This document shows, piece after piece, positions 1 to 8,800 of a stretch of 37,657 nucleotides of DNA. Every line of letters begins with the position of its first letter. Within the stretch, counting starts at the first letter, position 1. The notes beneath the pieces are model-generated. The model had not been told where the DNA came from. It did not search any database and worked only from the letters and a program-made list of their open reading frames with translations. A program made the translations under genes and the position numbers. This DNA comes from an uncultured Clostridia bacterium (GTDB taxonomy: Bacteria > Bacillota > Clostridia > Christensenellales > UBA1242), in contig CAMVKM010000005.1 in NCBI GenBank assembly GCA_947168085.1, forward strand, positions 1-37,657, written 5' to 3'.

Positions 1-855
1 GGAAAAACAATTTTAATGAATATGCTTGCTAGATATATTTATACAAAACAAGATGAATATAACTATAAACATAGAAGATTTAATCGTGTGATGTATGCTG
101 ATTATGTTGCGGAGTATCAAAAACTAGTAGAACAGAATAAGCTTCCAATTTATTCAAACTTGGATTTTGTAAAAACAGAAAAAGATTCCACGTTGAAAAG
201 CCAAGATTTAATTCCATATATCACGCTACAAAAAAGAGCAATTTATAAAGGTGTTTTTTGCATTGATGAAATTGCCTCATTGTTTCCTAAAGAAATGTAT
301 TATGAGAATCAAGCAAACCCTGATCCAACAGTGGATGAAATGAAAGAGCTTTTTAAAAAAGGCAGACATTTTATTGATGGCTGGTTTCTTGGAACTGAGC
401 AAGACGGTCAAGATATTTTTATTGGTTTTAGAAAAAATGGTTATGCATTAGTTAATGCTTTAGGAACTATTGTTTCTCTGTCTAAGAAAGGAAAAGCAAA
501 AAAACGTTGGAAAAATTTTTGGAACGCGGTTTTACCAGCTTGGATGACTTTAAATTCAAAAAAATTATGGCAAAAACAATTTTTATATAAAGACAAAATA
601 TTGTTCTTTTTAAAAATTCTTTTACCTGCATATTTCTTTTTTCCAAAAGAATATTATACCAAAAAGCAAAAAATAGCAGAAAAGATTAATTTTAATTATC
701 AACAATACCAAACACATTTTGCTTTTGAGGGTTCTGAATATTACATACGTTACACAAATGAAGATATTTTTCAATATGACACAAGAGCTTATAAAAATGA
801 ATATTCACAAAAATTTGATAAATCTGGAAACAGAAAAACAATTCAGGAGGTCTAA
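1..855 (+). CDS. Zot-like P-loop ATPase (5'-truncated by window edge)
   Basis: Reading frame is open from base 1 (GKTILMNMLARYIYTKQ...), giving the end of a Walker A motif; Walker B-like VFCIDEIASLFPKE; RHFIDGWFLGTEQDGQDIFIGFRKN resembles the post-Walker B segment of Zot/pI-type ATPases; a hydrophobic segment follows (ILFFLKILLPAYFFF). Confidence 0.55.
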   Translation, partial: GKTILMNMLARYIYTKQDEYNYKHRRFNRVMYADYVAEYQKLVEQNKLPIYSNLDFVKTEKDSTLKSQDLIPYITLQKRAIYKGVFCIDEIASLFPKEMYYENQANPDPTVDEMKELFKKGRHFIDGWFLGTEQDGQDIFIGFRKNGYALVNALGTIVSLSKKGKAKKRWKNFWNAVLPAWMTLNSKKLWQKQFLYKDKILFFLKILLPAYFFFPKEYYTKKQKIAEKINFNYQQYQTHFAFEGSEYYIRYTNEDIFQYDTRAYKNEYSQKFDKSGNRKTIQEV

Positions 856-1302
856 ATGTTAACAGCAGTTTTGGAAGTTTTTAACTTCATTGCCACATTC
901 AGAAAGGCAAAAGAAAATTTTAAATATGCAAGCGCAGCAAAAAAGATATTACTTTTACTTGGTGTTCTTGTTTTTGCGTCACTTGCTCTTGGTGCTATTT
1001 ATTTGGCATTGTTACTTTTTAAATATTCACCACAAACAGGAGTCCTTGGTGTGATTATACTAAAGATTTTATGTTGGATTGGTGGAATCGCACTGTGTTT
1101 AAGTGCTTTTATGATATTGTTTAAAGCAATAATCTATTTTATGGCGCTTGTTCTTGGTTCACTAGCTTGTTTGAGTGGAAAAGACAAACAAGTTAAAACC
1201 AGCAAAGGCTTTAACATCTTCATGATTATATTAACTTTGCTTTGCATGGCTGGTTATATTGTTGGCACAATCTTTTTTGTTCAGTATATATTTAACTTTT
1301 AA
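856..1302 (+). CDS. small multi-pass membrane protein
   Basis: 148 aa with several hydrophobic segments; AGGAGG-like RBS just upstream; directly abuts the previous CDS. Confidence 0.75.
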   Translation: MLTAVLEVFNFIATFRKAKENFKYASAAKKILLLLGVLVFASLALGAIYLALLLFKYSPQTGVLGVIILKILCWIGGIALCLSAFMILFKAIIYFMALVLGSLACLSGKDKQVKTSKGFNIFMIILTLLCMAGYIVGTIFFVQYIFNF

Positions 1303-1319
1303 TTGGAAGGAGTACCATC

Positions 1320-1709
1320 ATGGAAATTTTGTTAGTAAATAAAACAAAAAAAAGAACTCATAAAAAGAGTTCTTACAAAATAATTAAACATGCAGCAGCG
1401 AAGCCTTTGCATAGATTGAAACACGCAAAACCAACAAAAAAAGATGAATTTAGAAAAAACAAAAAAACAGGTCATCCTGCTTATATTTATTCTCTAATTG
1501 GACATGATTACAAATTTTTAGGCATGACACATACCCCACTTAAAGGTGTGGAATATGAAATTGTTCAAAATCCAAATCCAAAAGATAAACAAAAAATGAT
1601 TTATGTTCTCACAACACCAGAGTTAGGAAACAGTGGACAATTTTCAAAAAAATATTCTTGGAAATGGTCTAAATCATCAAAAAATAAAATAAAACAATTT
1701 TTAAAATAA
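1320..1709 (+). CDS. highly basic small protein of the mobile element
   Basis: 129 aa, Lys/Arg/His-rich N-terminus then KTGHPAYIYSLIGHDYKFLGMTHTP...NPNPKDKQKMIYV; RBS GGAAGGAG upstream; same operon as the Zot-like gene. Confidence 0.7.
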   Translation: MEILLVNKTKKRTHKKSSYKIIKHAAAKPLHRLKHAKPTKKDEFRKNKKTGHPAYIYSLIGHDYKFLGMTHTPLKGVEYEIVQNPNPKDKQKMIYVLTTPELGNSGQFSKKYSWKWSKSSKNKIKQFLK

Positions 1710-1712
1710 AAA

Positions 1713-1794
1713 AAAGAGCGACACTACACAGGCAATTGCACGGGCTGTGATTATGGATTGGGAGCCAAATTCTCCTTTTCACCCAACGCTCTTT
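1713..1794. other. branched hairpin (three-way-junction-like) in non-coding DNA
   Basis: AAAGAGCG (1713-1720) pairs with CGCTCTTT (1787-1794); inside it CACAG (1727-1731) pairs with CTGTG (1745-1749), and TTGGG (1758-1762) pairs with CCCAA (1782-1786). Confidence 0.55.
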
Positions 1795-1922
1795 ACAAGA
1801 AAAGTTTCACATTCCAATAATTTGGACAAGAACATGAATAACAATTCTATGTAATTATTATATCAAAAAAACAGTAAAAAGTCAATACATTTTGTTAAAT
1901 TTTATTAAAATTGAGGTTAAAA

Positions 1923-2408
1923 ATGAACAAACGAATTTTGAAAGAGCTGCAAACTTGGTTTAGAAAAGAATATTCAGGACTTGTTGAAGCTTATCAGAAC
2001 AACAAACTAACTGAGGAGGATTTACAGCATTATTTGGAAACAGTGCCAAACAGTTTTGAGGTTTTAGATAACTATAAAAAGAACCAAGAACGTAACACAC
2101 ATATTGAAAACTATAAAAAAGTTGTTAAAAATGATGTTGTTTTGGCTGAGCAACTTAAAGAACAAGCTTCAAACACTTTAAAGCTTTTAATTGAAGAACT
2201 TGAAATGACCAGCAAAGACCAAGCTTTGGAGCCAACAAAAGCTTTAAACAAATATAACAAAATGCGCAAGTTAGAAAAGAAGATTGATGAAGCTTATAAA
2301 ACAATTGACATGTTAGAAAGTCTTATTGAAGAACTTCAGCCACCAAAACGCAAACCAGGCAGACCTAAAAAGCAAAAAGACACACAAGAAAGTGTGTCTG
2401 AATATTGA
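1923..2408 (+). CDS. coiled-coil protein with basic AT-hook-like tail, next to att site
   Basis: ORF 1911-2408; likely ATG at 1923 after GAGGTT; long helical, charged sequence ending PPKRKPGRPKKQKD (AT-hook-like GRPKK). Confidence 0.65.
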   Translation: MNKRILKELQTWFRKEYSGLVEAYQNNKLTEEDLQHYLETVPNSFEVLDNYKKNQERNTHIENYKKVVKNDVVLAEQLKEQASNTLKLLIEELEMTSKDQALEPTKALNKYNKMRKLEKKIDEAYKTIDMLESLIEELQPPKRKPGRPKKQKDTQESVSEY

Positions 2409-2420
2409 TTTTTTCTTGGA

Positions 2421-2442
2421 AAAACTGTGTCAAAACTGTGTC
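2421..2442. repeat. tandem 11-mer AAAACTGTGTC x2
   Basis: 2421-2431 and 2432-2442 are identical and lie ~40 bp from the tRNA remnant. Confidence 0.7.
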
Positions 2443-2479
2443 AAAAGGTTCAAAAAGCGCCTATTTATGCGGGGTCACC

Positions 2480-2528
2480 GTGACTTTTAATCAAGTTGTC
2501 GCGCGTTCGATCCGCGCGTGGGTCACCA
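2480..2528 (+). pseudogene. truncated 3' portion of tRNA-Lys(TTT), probable attachment-site remnant
   Basis: TGA-CTTTTAA-TCA anticodon loop (TTT), T-arm GCGCG-TTCGATC-CGCGC, acceptor 3' strand GTGGGTC, discriminator A, CCA. No matching 5' half (GACCCAC plus D-arm) is found upstream. Confidence 0.7.
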
Positions 2529-2760
2529 AGAAAAAGAGCACCCTTGTGGTGTTCTTTTTTTGTGAACCAAAGCGGATAATGTGGACAACGCCCTCTAAAA
2601 GCACGAAGTTCTCTCTCCCCTTGCCACACATTCAGATCCGCGCGTGGGTCACCAAGAAAAAGAGCACACTTGTGGTGTTCTTTTTTTTAAACAAAGTGGA
2701 TAATGGGGTTAAAAGCACGAAGTTCTCTTACACCCCATTGTAACACATTTGAGCCCGTGT
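2509..2760. repeat. tandem repeat, two ~126-bp units (tRNA 3' tail + terminator + spacer)
   Basis: GATCCGCGCGTGGGTCACCAAGAAAAAGAGCAC starts at 2509 and again at 2635; similarity continues through GYGGATAATG and TAAAAGCACGAAGTTCTCT. Confidence 0.85.
2530..2561 (+). terminator. Rho-independent terminator after tRNA remnant
   Basis: AGAGCACC-CTTGT-GGTGTTCT stem followed by a T tract. Confidence 0.7.
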
Positions 2761-2768
2761 GTTTTATA

Positions 2769-2797
2769 TTGACACTTTTTATAATTTTTGCTATAAT
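2769..2797 (+). promoter_or_regulatory. sigma-A type promoter, consensus boxes
   Basis: TTGACA (2769-2774), 17-bp spacer, TGcTATAAT (TATAAT 2792-2797). Confidence 0.85.
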
Positions 2798-2825
2798 ATA
2801 ACCATTAAAGGAATGGGAAAAAACT

Positions 2826-3842
2826 ATGGTTAATTATTTAAATAACACAAAGTTACATAACAAAGGAAAAGCTGAAGTTGCTAGACAAAAAAAAATTGAA
2901 GCAATTGGGGATAACAAAACTTTTATGCAAACACAAAACAGGTCAAAGCAAATTGTTAATGTGCAAACACTAAAATCAAGAGTAAAAGATGAAAAGGAAG
3001 TTTATAAATTAACAGTGAAACATATGCCAACCTACATTGACAATTTGTTGTGGAAAACAAGTTCGGGATTTTTGGTTTCAAACTTGCCAAAAGCAAATGA
3101 CTATGCTTTTAAACGTCTTAATTTTGCTTTTGGAAAAACTGCTGTTGACATTAAAAATAACTATGATCAAATGGTGTCTGCAAAAAAGGTTGTAATATCT
3201 TACTACACACATCAATTTGAAAAAAATGGAATAACATATAATATTTTAAAAATATATTCAATTGCACCAAGTCTTGCAAGCACAAATTTGCCAACAATTT
3301 ACAGAACTGATGTGATAACAAACAAGGATAATTCAAAGTTTTTTGGGGTAAAATGTTTGGCTGTGGTTGGTGGTTGTGTTGATGGAGATTGCCCGCTTTT
3401 TCAAGTTAACACAAACAACAAAACTTCTGGAAGGCTTTACAAAATCAAATCTGAGCAAACATTTAGAGATGTTGATGCAGATGATGATGTTACAAATTGT
3501 AACTATGAAGTGACTGAAATTGATGGTGTTACAGACCTTGATTCTGCAGTACAATTTGCTTTTCAAAAATTTGGCGTTGAATCAGCTTTAGAAAAAGGTC
3601 AATTTGCTCATGGAAAAATTGATGAAATGTTAACAATTCTTTCAAAGAAAAATCGACCAAATTTAGTAACCCTTAACCCAACTGAATATGTAAAATACAT
3701 TTTTAACAACGAAACAAAAGAAAATTGGGACAACATCAATCAATTTGTTCATAATTTGGATGGAACTGTTCAAAACACAGCAAAAAGCAACAAAGAAAAA
3801 AAACAAAAACCAAAAGATGAAAAATATTTTGGATATAATTAA
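2826..3842 (+). CDS. hypothetical protein
   Basis: 338-aa ORF with a consensus promoter and a terminator; no family recognised. Confidence 0.75.
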   Translation: MVNYLNNTKLHNKGKAEVARQKKIEAIGDNKTFMQTQNRSKQIVNVQTLKSRVKDEKEVYKLTVKHMPTYIDNLLWKTSSGFLVSNLPKANDYAFKRLNFAFGKTAVDIKNNYDQMVSAKKVVISYYTHQFEKNGITYNILKIYSIAPSLASTNLPTIYRTDVITNKDNSKFFGVKCLAVVGGCVDGDCPLFQVNTNNKTSGRLYKIKSEQTFRDVDADDDVTNCNYEVTEIDGVTDLDSAVQFAFQKFGVESALEKGQFAHGKIDEMLTILSKKNRPNLVTLNPTEYVKYIFNNETKENWDNINQFVHNLDGTVQNTAKSNKEKKQKPKDEKYFGYN

Positions 3843-3856
3843 TGTGGTTTTAAAGC

Positions 3857-3887
3857 AAAAAAAGAACCCACCACTGGGTTCTTTTTT
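3857..3887. terminator. bidirectional terminator
   Basis: AAGAACCCA-CCAC-TGGGTTCTT flanked by A and T tracts, between convergent genes. Confidence 0.85.
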
Positions 3888-5067
3888 AATTTGCGTGTTT
3901 TAATTTAAGTTTTGTTTTTGATGTTCCTGTTTTGTGTTTTATGATTATTACTGCCAAAACATAGTAAACAACCATTTCAACAGCCATTATGATAAGATAG
4001 GTTACATCAAACACACCATACAAAATGTAGGACTGACTGAGTTCCAAGAAAGACATTAATGGTGAAATCAAAGTGATTATTCTAAAAAATGTTGGCAAAA
4101 TGTTGAGTGTTAATATCATTTCAACAAGTGCTGGAACCAAAATAAAAAGCAGAGCAAGGCTTACAGCACCAATTTGGTTTTTTGTTGTTGAAAAAAGCAT
4201 GTTCATTGCTCCAAAACTCATTGAAAAAAGCAGCGTAAACAAAAGCAAAATTCCAACATTTCCAGCAATTTCAAGGCCAAACAAAAGTCCACCCAAAAGC
4301 ATAAGTCCAGCATTAAGCATGGCAAACAGAATATACAAAAAGCCTTTTATTAAAAGATAGCGATTTGTGGAAATTGGGGTGTAGCAAAGTTGTTTGAACA
4401 CATTTGTTTCGTTGTCTCTTGCAATTGAAAAGGAAAGGCCAATTGTTAACACAAAAGCAATAAAAACAGACAAAAACATTGAAAAATATCGTGAAAAGAA
4501 ATTCATGCTTGCTGTGTTGTTAAAGTTTGCAACATTAAAATATTCTTGTTGTATGGTTATGCCCCATTCGGTTTTTAGGTAATCTAAAACTGCAACATAA
4601 ACATATTGTTGTTGAATCATTCTAATTCTTATGGCAAGCGTTTGTGATAGGAAATTGGCTTCGTCATAGTAAATTTGAATTTCTTGAGGGTCTTTTTCCG
4701 TGTCTACAAAAAACACCATTAAACAATTTTGCAAGTAAAGTTGCGACAAACTGTTTTTTAGATTGTCATTCCAACTGATTTCTGCGTCTTTAAAAAAGGA
4801 ATTAAGAGTTTGAGACACATCTTGATTTAACTCACCATTTTTTACAAACACAATGTTTTCATTAATGGTTGTAGTTGGTTGTTCTTGTTGTGTTTGTTGC
4901 TGCTGTGTTGTTTTGGCTTTGCTAAGTGTGTTTTGCATAATGCTTCCAAGGGTGATTTCCATCAAAAGTGGGCCCAAAAGTAAAAACAACAAAACAACAG
5001 GGCTTCTAAGTAGTTTTAAAAATTCAAACCACACAAGTTTGAAGAAAGAAGTAAAATTATTTTTCAT
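3886..5067 (-). CDS. ABC-2 type transporter permease
   Basis: Start probably the internal MKNNFTSFFKLVWFEFLKLLRSP; one N-terminal TM, large extracytoplasmic domain, about five C-terminal TMs; overlaps the ATPase gene. Confidence 0.85.
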   Translation of the reverse strand: MKNNFTSFFKLVWFEFLKLLRSPVVLLFLLLGPLLMEITLGSIMQNTLSKAKTTQQQQTQQEQPTTTINENIVFVKNGELNQDVSQTLNSFFKDAEISWNDNLKNSLSQLYLQNCLMVFFVDTEKDPQEIQIYYDEANFLSQTLAIRIRMIQQQYVYVAVLDYLKTEWGITIQQEYFNVANFNNTASMNFFSRYFSMFLSVFIAFVLTIGLSFSIARDNETNVFKQLCYTPISTNRYLLIKGFLYILFAMLNAGLMLLGGLLFGLEIAGNVGILLLFTLLFSMSFGAMNMLFSTTKNQIGAVSLALLFILVPALVEMILTLNILPTFFRIITLISPLMSFLELSQSYILYGVFDVTYLIIMAVEMVVYYVLAVIIIKHKTGTSKTKLKLKHAN

Positions 5068-5758
5068 AACTTTCCTCCTTGGTGTATTCAAAAATTAGGT
5101 CAAAGGCGTTTTTAAATTTTTTGTCTCCAAAAGTGTCTTTCACATTTTTTGAATAAACAATTTTTCCACCACTTAAAATTGAAACACTGTCACAAAAATT
5201 AATTTCTTCCATATAATGTGTTGTTATGAGTGCACTTCCGCCATTTTTCATAAATTTTGAAATTATTTTTTGAAAACTTTGGCGAAAAAGTGGATCCATT
5301 GCACTTGTAGGTTCGTCAAGAATTAAAAGTTTTGGATTAAAAATGATTGCGCCAGCCAAAGACAAAAGTTGTTTGTAGCCACCCGAAAGTTTTTTTGCTA
5401 AGAAGTTTTCTTTTTCTTTTAAAAAACAAAGGTTAAGTGTGTTTTCAACAACGCTTTGATCAAGGTTGTAGAGCACAGCAAGATACTTAAGATTTTCTTT
5501 TACGGTTAAATCAGAAAACATTGAAAAGGTTTGGGGCATATAGCCAATTTCATGTCGTGGGTTGGTTGGAATAAAAATTTCTCCAGAGTTGTATTTTTTA
5601 AGTCCGCAAACAATTTCAAGCAAAGTAGATTTTCCGCTGCCGTTCACACCAACCAAAGCCATTTTTTCGCCTTTAAAAAGGGTTAGATCCACGCCTTTTA
5701 AAACTTCTTTTTTGCCATAATTTTTTTTAAGATTTTTTATTTCTAAAATTTTTTCCAT
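5057..5758 (-). CDS. ABC transporter ATP-binding protein
   Basis: MEKILEIKNLKKNYG; Walker A GVNGSGKST, signature LSGGYKQ, Walker B LLILDEPTSAMD. Confidence 0.95.
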   Translation of the reverse strand: MEKILEIKNLKKNYGKKEVLKGVDLTLFKGEKMALVGVNGSGKSTLLEIVCGLKKYNSGEIFIPTNPRHEIGYMPQTFSMFSDLTVKENLKYLAVLYNLDQSVVENTLNLCFLKEKENFLAKKLSGGYKQLLSLAGAIIFNPKLLILDEPTSAMDPLFRQSFQKIISKFMKNGGSALITTHYMEEINFCDSVSILSGGKIVYSKNVKDTFGDKKFKNAFDLIFEYTKEESYEK

Positions 5759-5775
5759 AAAATTCCTTTTAAAAA

Positions 5776-5801
5776 CAAAAAGCATATCATCATGCTTTTT
5801 G
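5776..5801 (-). terminator. terminator of the lipoprotein gene
   Basis: CAAAAAGCAT-loop-ATGCTTTTTG, perfect 10-bp stem followed on the minus strand by T residues. Confidence 0.75.
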
Positions 5802-5809
5802 TAAAAGAA

Positions 5810-8800
5810 TTATTTTTCAAGTTCCAAAACCACAACAAATTCTGCGCTTGCGCTTGCAATTTCAATGTCACGGCTTAGTCTAAATGTTATGCGAACAATT
5901 TCTTTTTGCAAGTTGTTTTGAGAACTTACAATGTTTGTTTCGATATTCGCAATTTGCAAAAGGTCATCAAAATTTGCTTGTTCTTTTAATTTTTGAACCA
6001 TTCTGTTGTAGTCAACACTAACTCCGTTTGGAAGTTCAATGAAACTAAACACTTCGTTGTAGTCAATTGAACCATCATCTGTGCTAATTAAGTAAATTGC
6101 AAGAATAGAGTAGAGTGTTGTGCTAATTTCTTTGCTTAAGTAATCTTCTGAGAATGCTGTAATTTTTTCCATAACAGAAACAAAATTTGGTGTTTCACTT
6201 TTAATTTCTTCCAAAATTTCATTTAAAAATGTGTTTGCTTGTTCAATAAATTCTTCTTCTTGGGTTTGTCCATTAGAAGCATTTTCGTAAAGCCATTGTG
6301 AAATAAAATTGCAAAGAGCATCTTCGTTTGATGTTTTTGTTAAAACTTCAAGAAAAGCAATTGCGTTTTCTGCATTGAAAAGGTTTTCGGCATAATTTTC
6401 GTTGTTAACATCCAAAAGTTTTAAGAGCAAAGATTTCAAGTTTGCATCAAGTTGTTCTTGTCTAATCTCTTCAATTGTGTCAATAAAATATTGTCCAACA
6501 TTTACAAGGTTAAAACTACTTGCATCAACTATTCCATCAACATATTCAAACTCATTAACAAATTGTTCAACAAATCTTTGGTTAATGGCTTCAATCAAAG
6601 CATTTGCCGTATCTTCATCTTCAACAAAAACTTTCACTGTTTCGGCAACTGCTGTTTCAAGCAATTCTTGAAAACTTGCTTTGTCAATGTTAACAACAAA
6701 ATCGTTGATTTCAACACCAAAAGCAGAAAGTGCTTTTAATGCTTTAAATACAATGGTTGGGATTTCTTCATTGTCTTCGTTAGTTAATTCATCAAACATT
6801 TCAGCCAAAAAGTCTAATCCACTTCTAAGCACAACATTTGGTTCTTTCATTCCTGCCACAACAGCATCACAATCATTTAAAAATTGTTCAAATTTTGCTT
6901 TTGTTGGTTCTGTCATGTCAAGTTCGTCTTTAACATAGTCATAAAATGATGCAAACAAACTAAAGTCATCAAAGTTTTTGTTTGTTGCAATTTTGTTGAT
7001 TTCAGTTTCTACAATGTTATAAAGGTTTTCATCAAACTCTATGTCTCCAGCCAAAGCAGAGTAAACAGCAAAGGTCAAAAGGTCTTTTAACTCCTTTCCA
7101 ACAAGTTCGTCATCAAGAAGAGCAAACAAAAGTTCTTCTGGGTTTTCAACTTCGCCATTAACCAAAAGGTTTGTTGTTTTAAGAACAATTTCTTGTAGTG
7201 TGCAAACAGTTTCAGACCAAGCAGCATCTTCTTCAGTTCCGCCAAGTTCTGCAGTTATGTCTGCAACAATTTGTTTGATTGCATCAACAAATTCAAGACA
7301 AACTTGGTTGTAGTTTGAAAAGTCACCTTCATCCATCATTTGGTCAAGTTGTCTTGCAAAGTTAAGTGTTGCATCAGAAAGTCCATTAGAAAGTTCTTGA
7401 GGAAGGTCAGAAAGTGCTTGAGCAGAAAGCAAAATGTTTGTTAAATTTTCAAAAAGTTCAATTCCAACAAAACTTTTGTTTTCTGAAATTTTGCCAAAAA
7501 TATCAGTAAAAGCATCTGTGATTTCTTGTGCATCAACAAAATCGCCAACATAATAGCCAATAGCCAATGGCAACAAATGTTGTAAAATCACTCCGCAGTA
7601 AGGTTCGTCAAGCAAAAGAGCAACAAATTCTGAAGCAGATTCATAATCTTTGTTAAGGGTTGTGTTAAGCACTTCAATAGCAGTGTTTAGAACCAAATCT
7701 TGAATGTCTGCATCATAAAGTTCTTGAGCAAATGCTTTAACAGAATTCAAAACATAGGTTTCCACACTGTCATTAGAAAGAATAAATTCATCAACACTTT
7801 TTGCAAGGTTTAGAGTGGCGTTTACAATAATTTCAACATCATTATCACTAAAAGTTTTGTCTTCAAATTCGCTGTATTGTTGTTGCCAATTTTCAAGTTT
7901 TGGCTTTAGTGTTTCAAAAAGATAGTAAGGTGTTCCAAACTCGTGCAAGTTTTGGTGAAGTGTTTCATTGTTTGATTTGTGTGCAACAAAATGAACAATT
8001 TCATCATAATCATGGTCAGCAAGAAGATTTAAGTAGTTTGTGATTTCATCAAAACTAAATGTTTGTCCAGTAAGAGCAACACAAGAAAGCATTGTGTTTA
8101 CAACAAATTCTTTTGAAAAACCTTGCTGTGATTGTTCATAAATGTCATTAGCAGCACTTAAAAAACTAATGGCATTAACAACATATGTGCTAAGTTTTGG
8201 TGTTGACAAACTGTCAGAAAATGCTGTCATCAAAATGTTTAGGCCATTTAATTTTATGGCTTCATCTAGTGGGTCAGCAACATCAATTCTGCCAGACCTT
8301 AAAGTTGTTTTAACCAAAGCGTTTGTAAAGGTGTCGTAAACATCTTTTAAAATTTGTTCATCAAAATCAAAATTTGCAAGGTCACTTTTTGCAAGAGATT
8401 GGTCAACAACTGTGCCACTTTTGCTGTTTGTTTGATTTAAAAATCTAAAGTCATAGTTGTAGTTTCCACTAAGACTAATGTTTTTTATGCTTCCATTTTT
8501 AAAAGCACTTAAAAGGGCTTGAAGTTGTCTTTGTGTGTTTTCTGGTGTTTTTCTTAAAACATTTATGTTAAAACTGTAATTTTCTCCATCATAACAAACA
8601 GTGACTTCTTTTTGCCCGTCAGTTGTCATGTCAGGAGCGTTAACAATCATGTTGTCACTTAAAACGATCACAACATTTTCGTTTGTTTTACGGTCTTTTA
8701 GCGTCATTTTGCGACCTTCAATTGAAAATGTGTCGTTTTGATAAAAATCTTGATTCAAATTGCCTTCAACAGCAACAAAATCATAGCCAGTTTGAACTTC

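Noticed and set aside
2405-2743. 112-aa ORF in the track
   Set aside because: It runs across the tRNA remnant, terminators and tandem repeat; its repeated peptide (RAWVTKKKSTLVVFFF) is a by-product of the DNA repeat.
3886-5785. Bacteriocin/immunity ABC system
   Set aside because: Only a generic ABC-2 permease/ATPase pair; no precursor peptide, modification enzyme or immunity gene adjacent.
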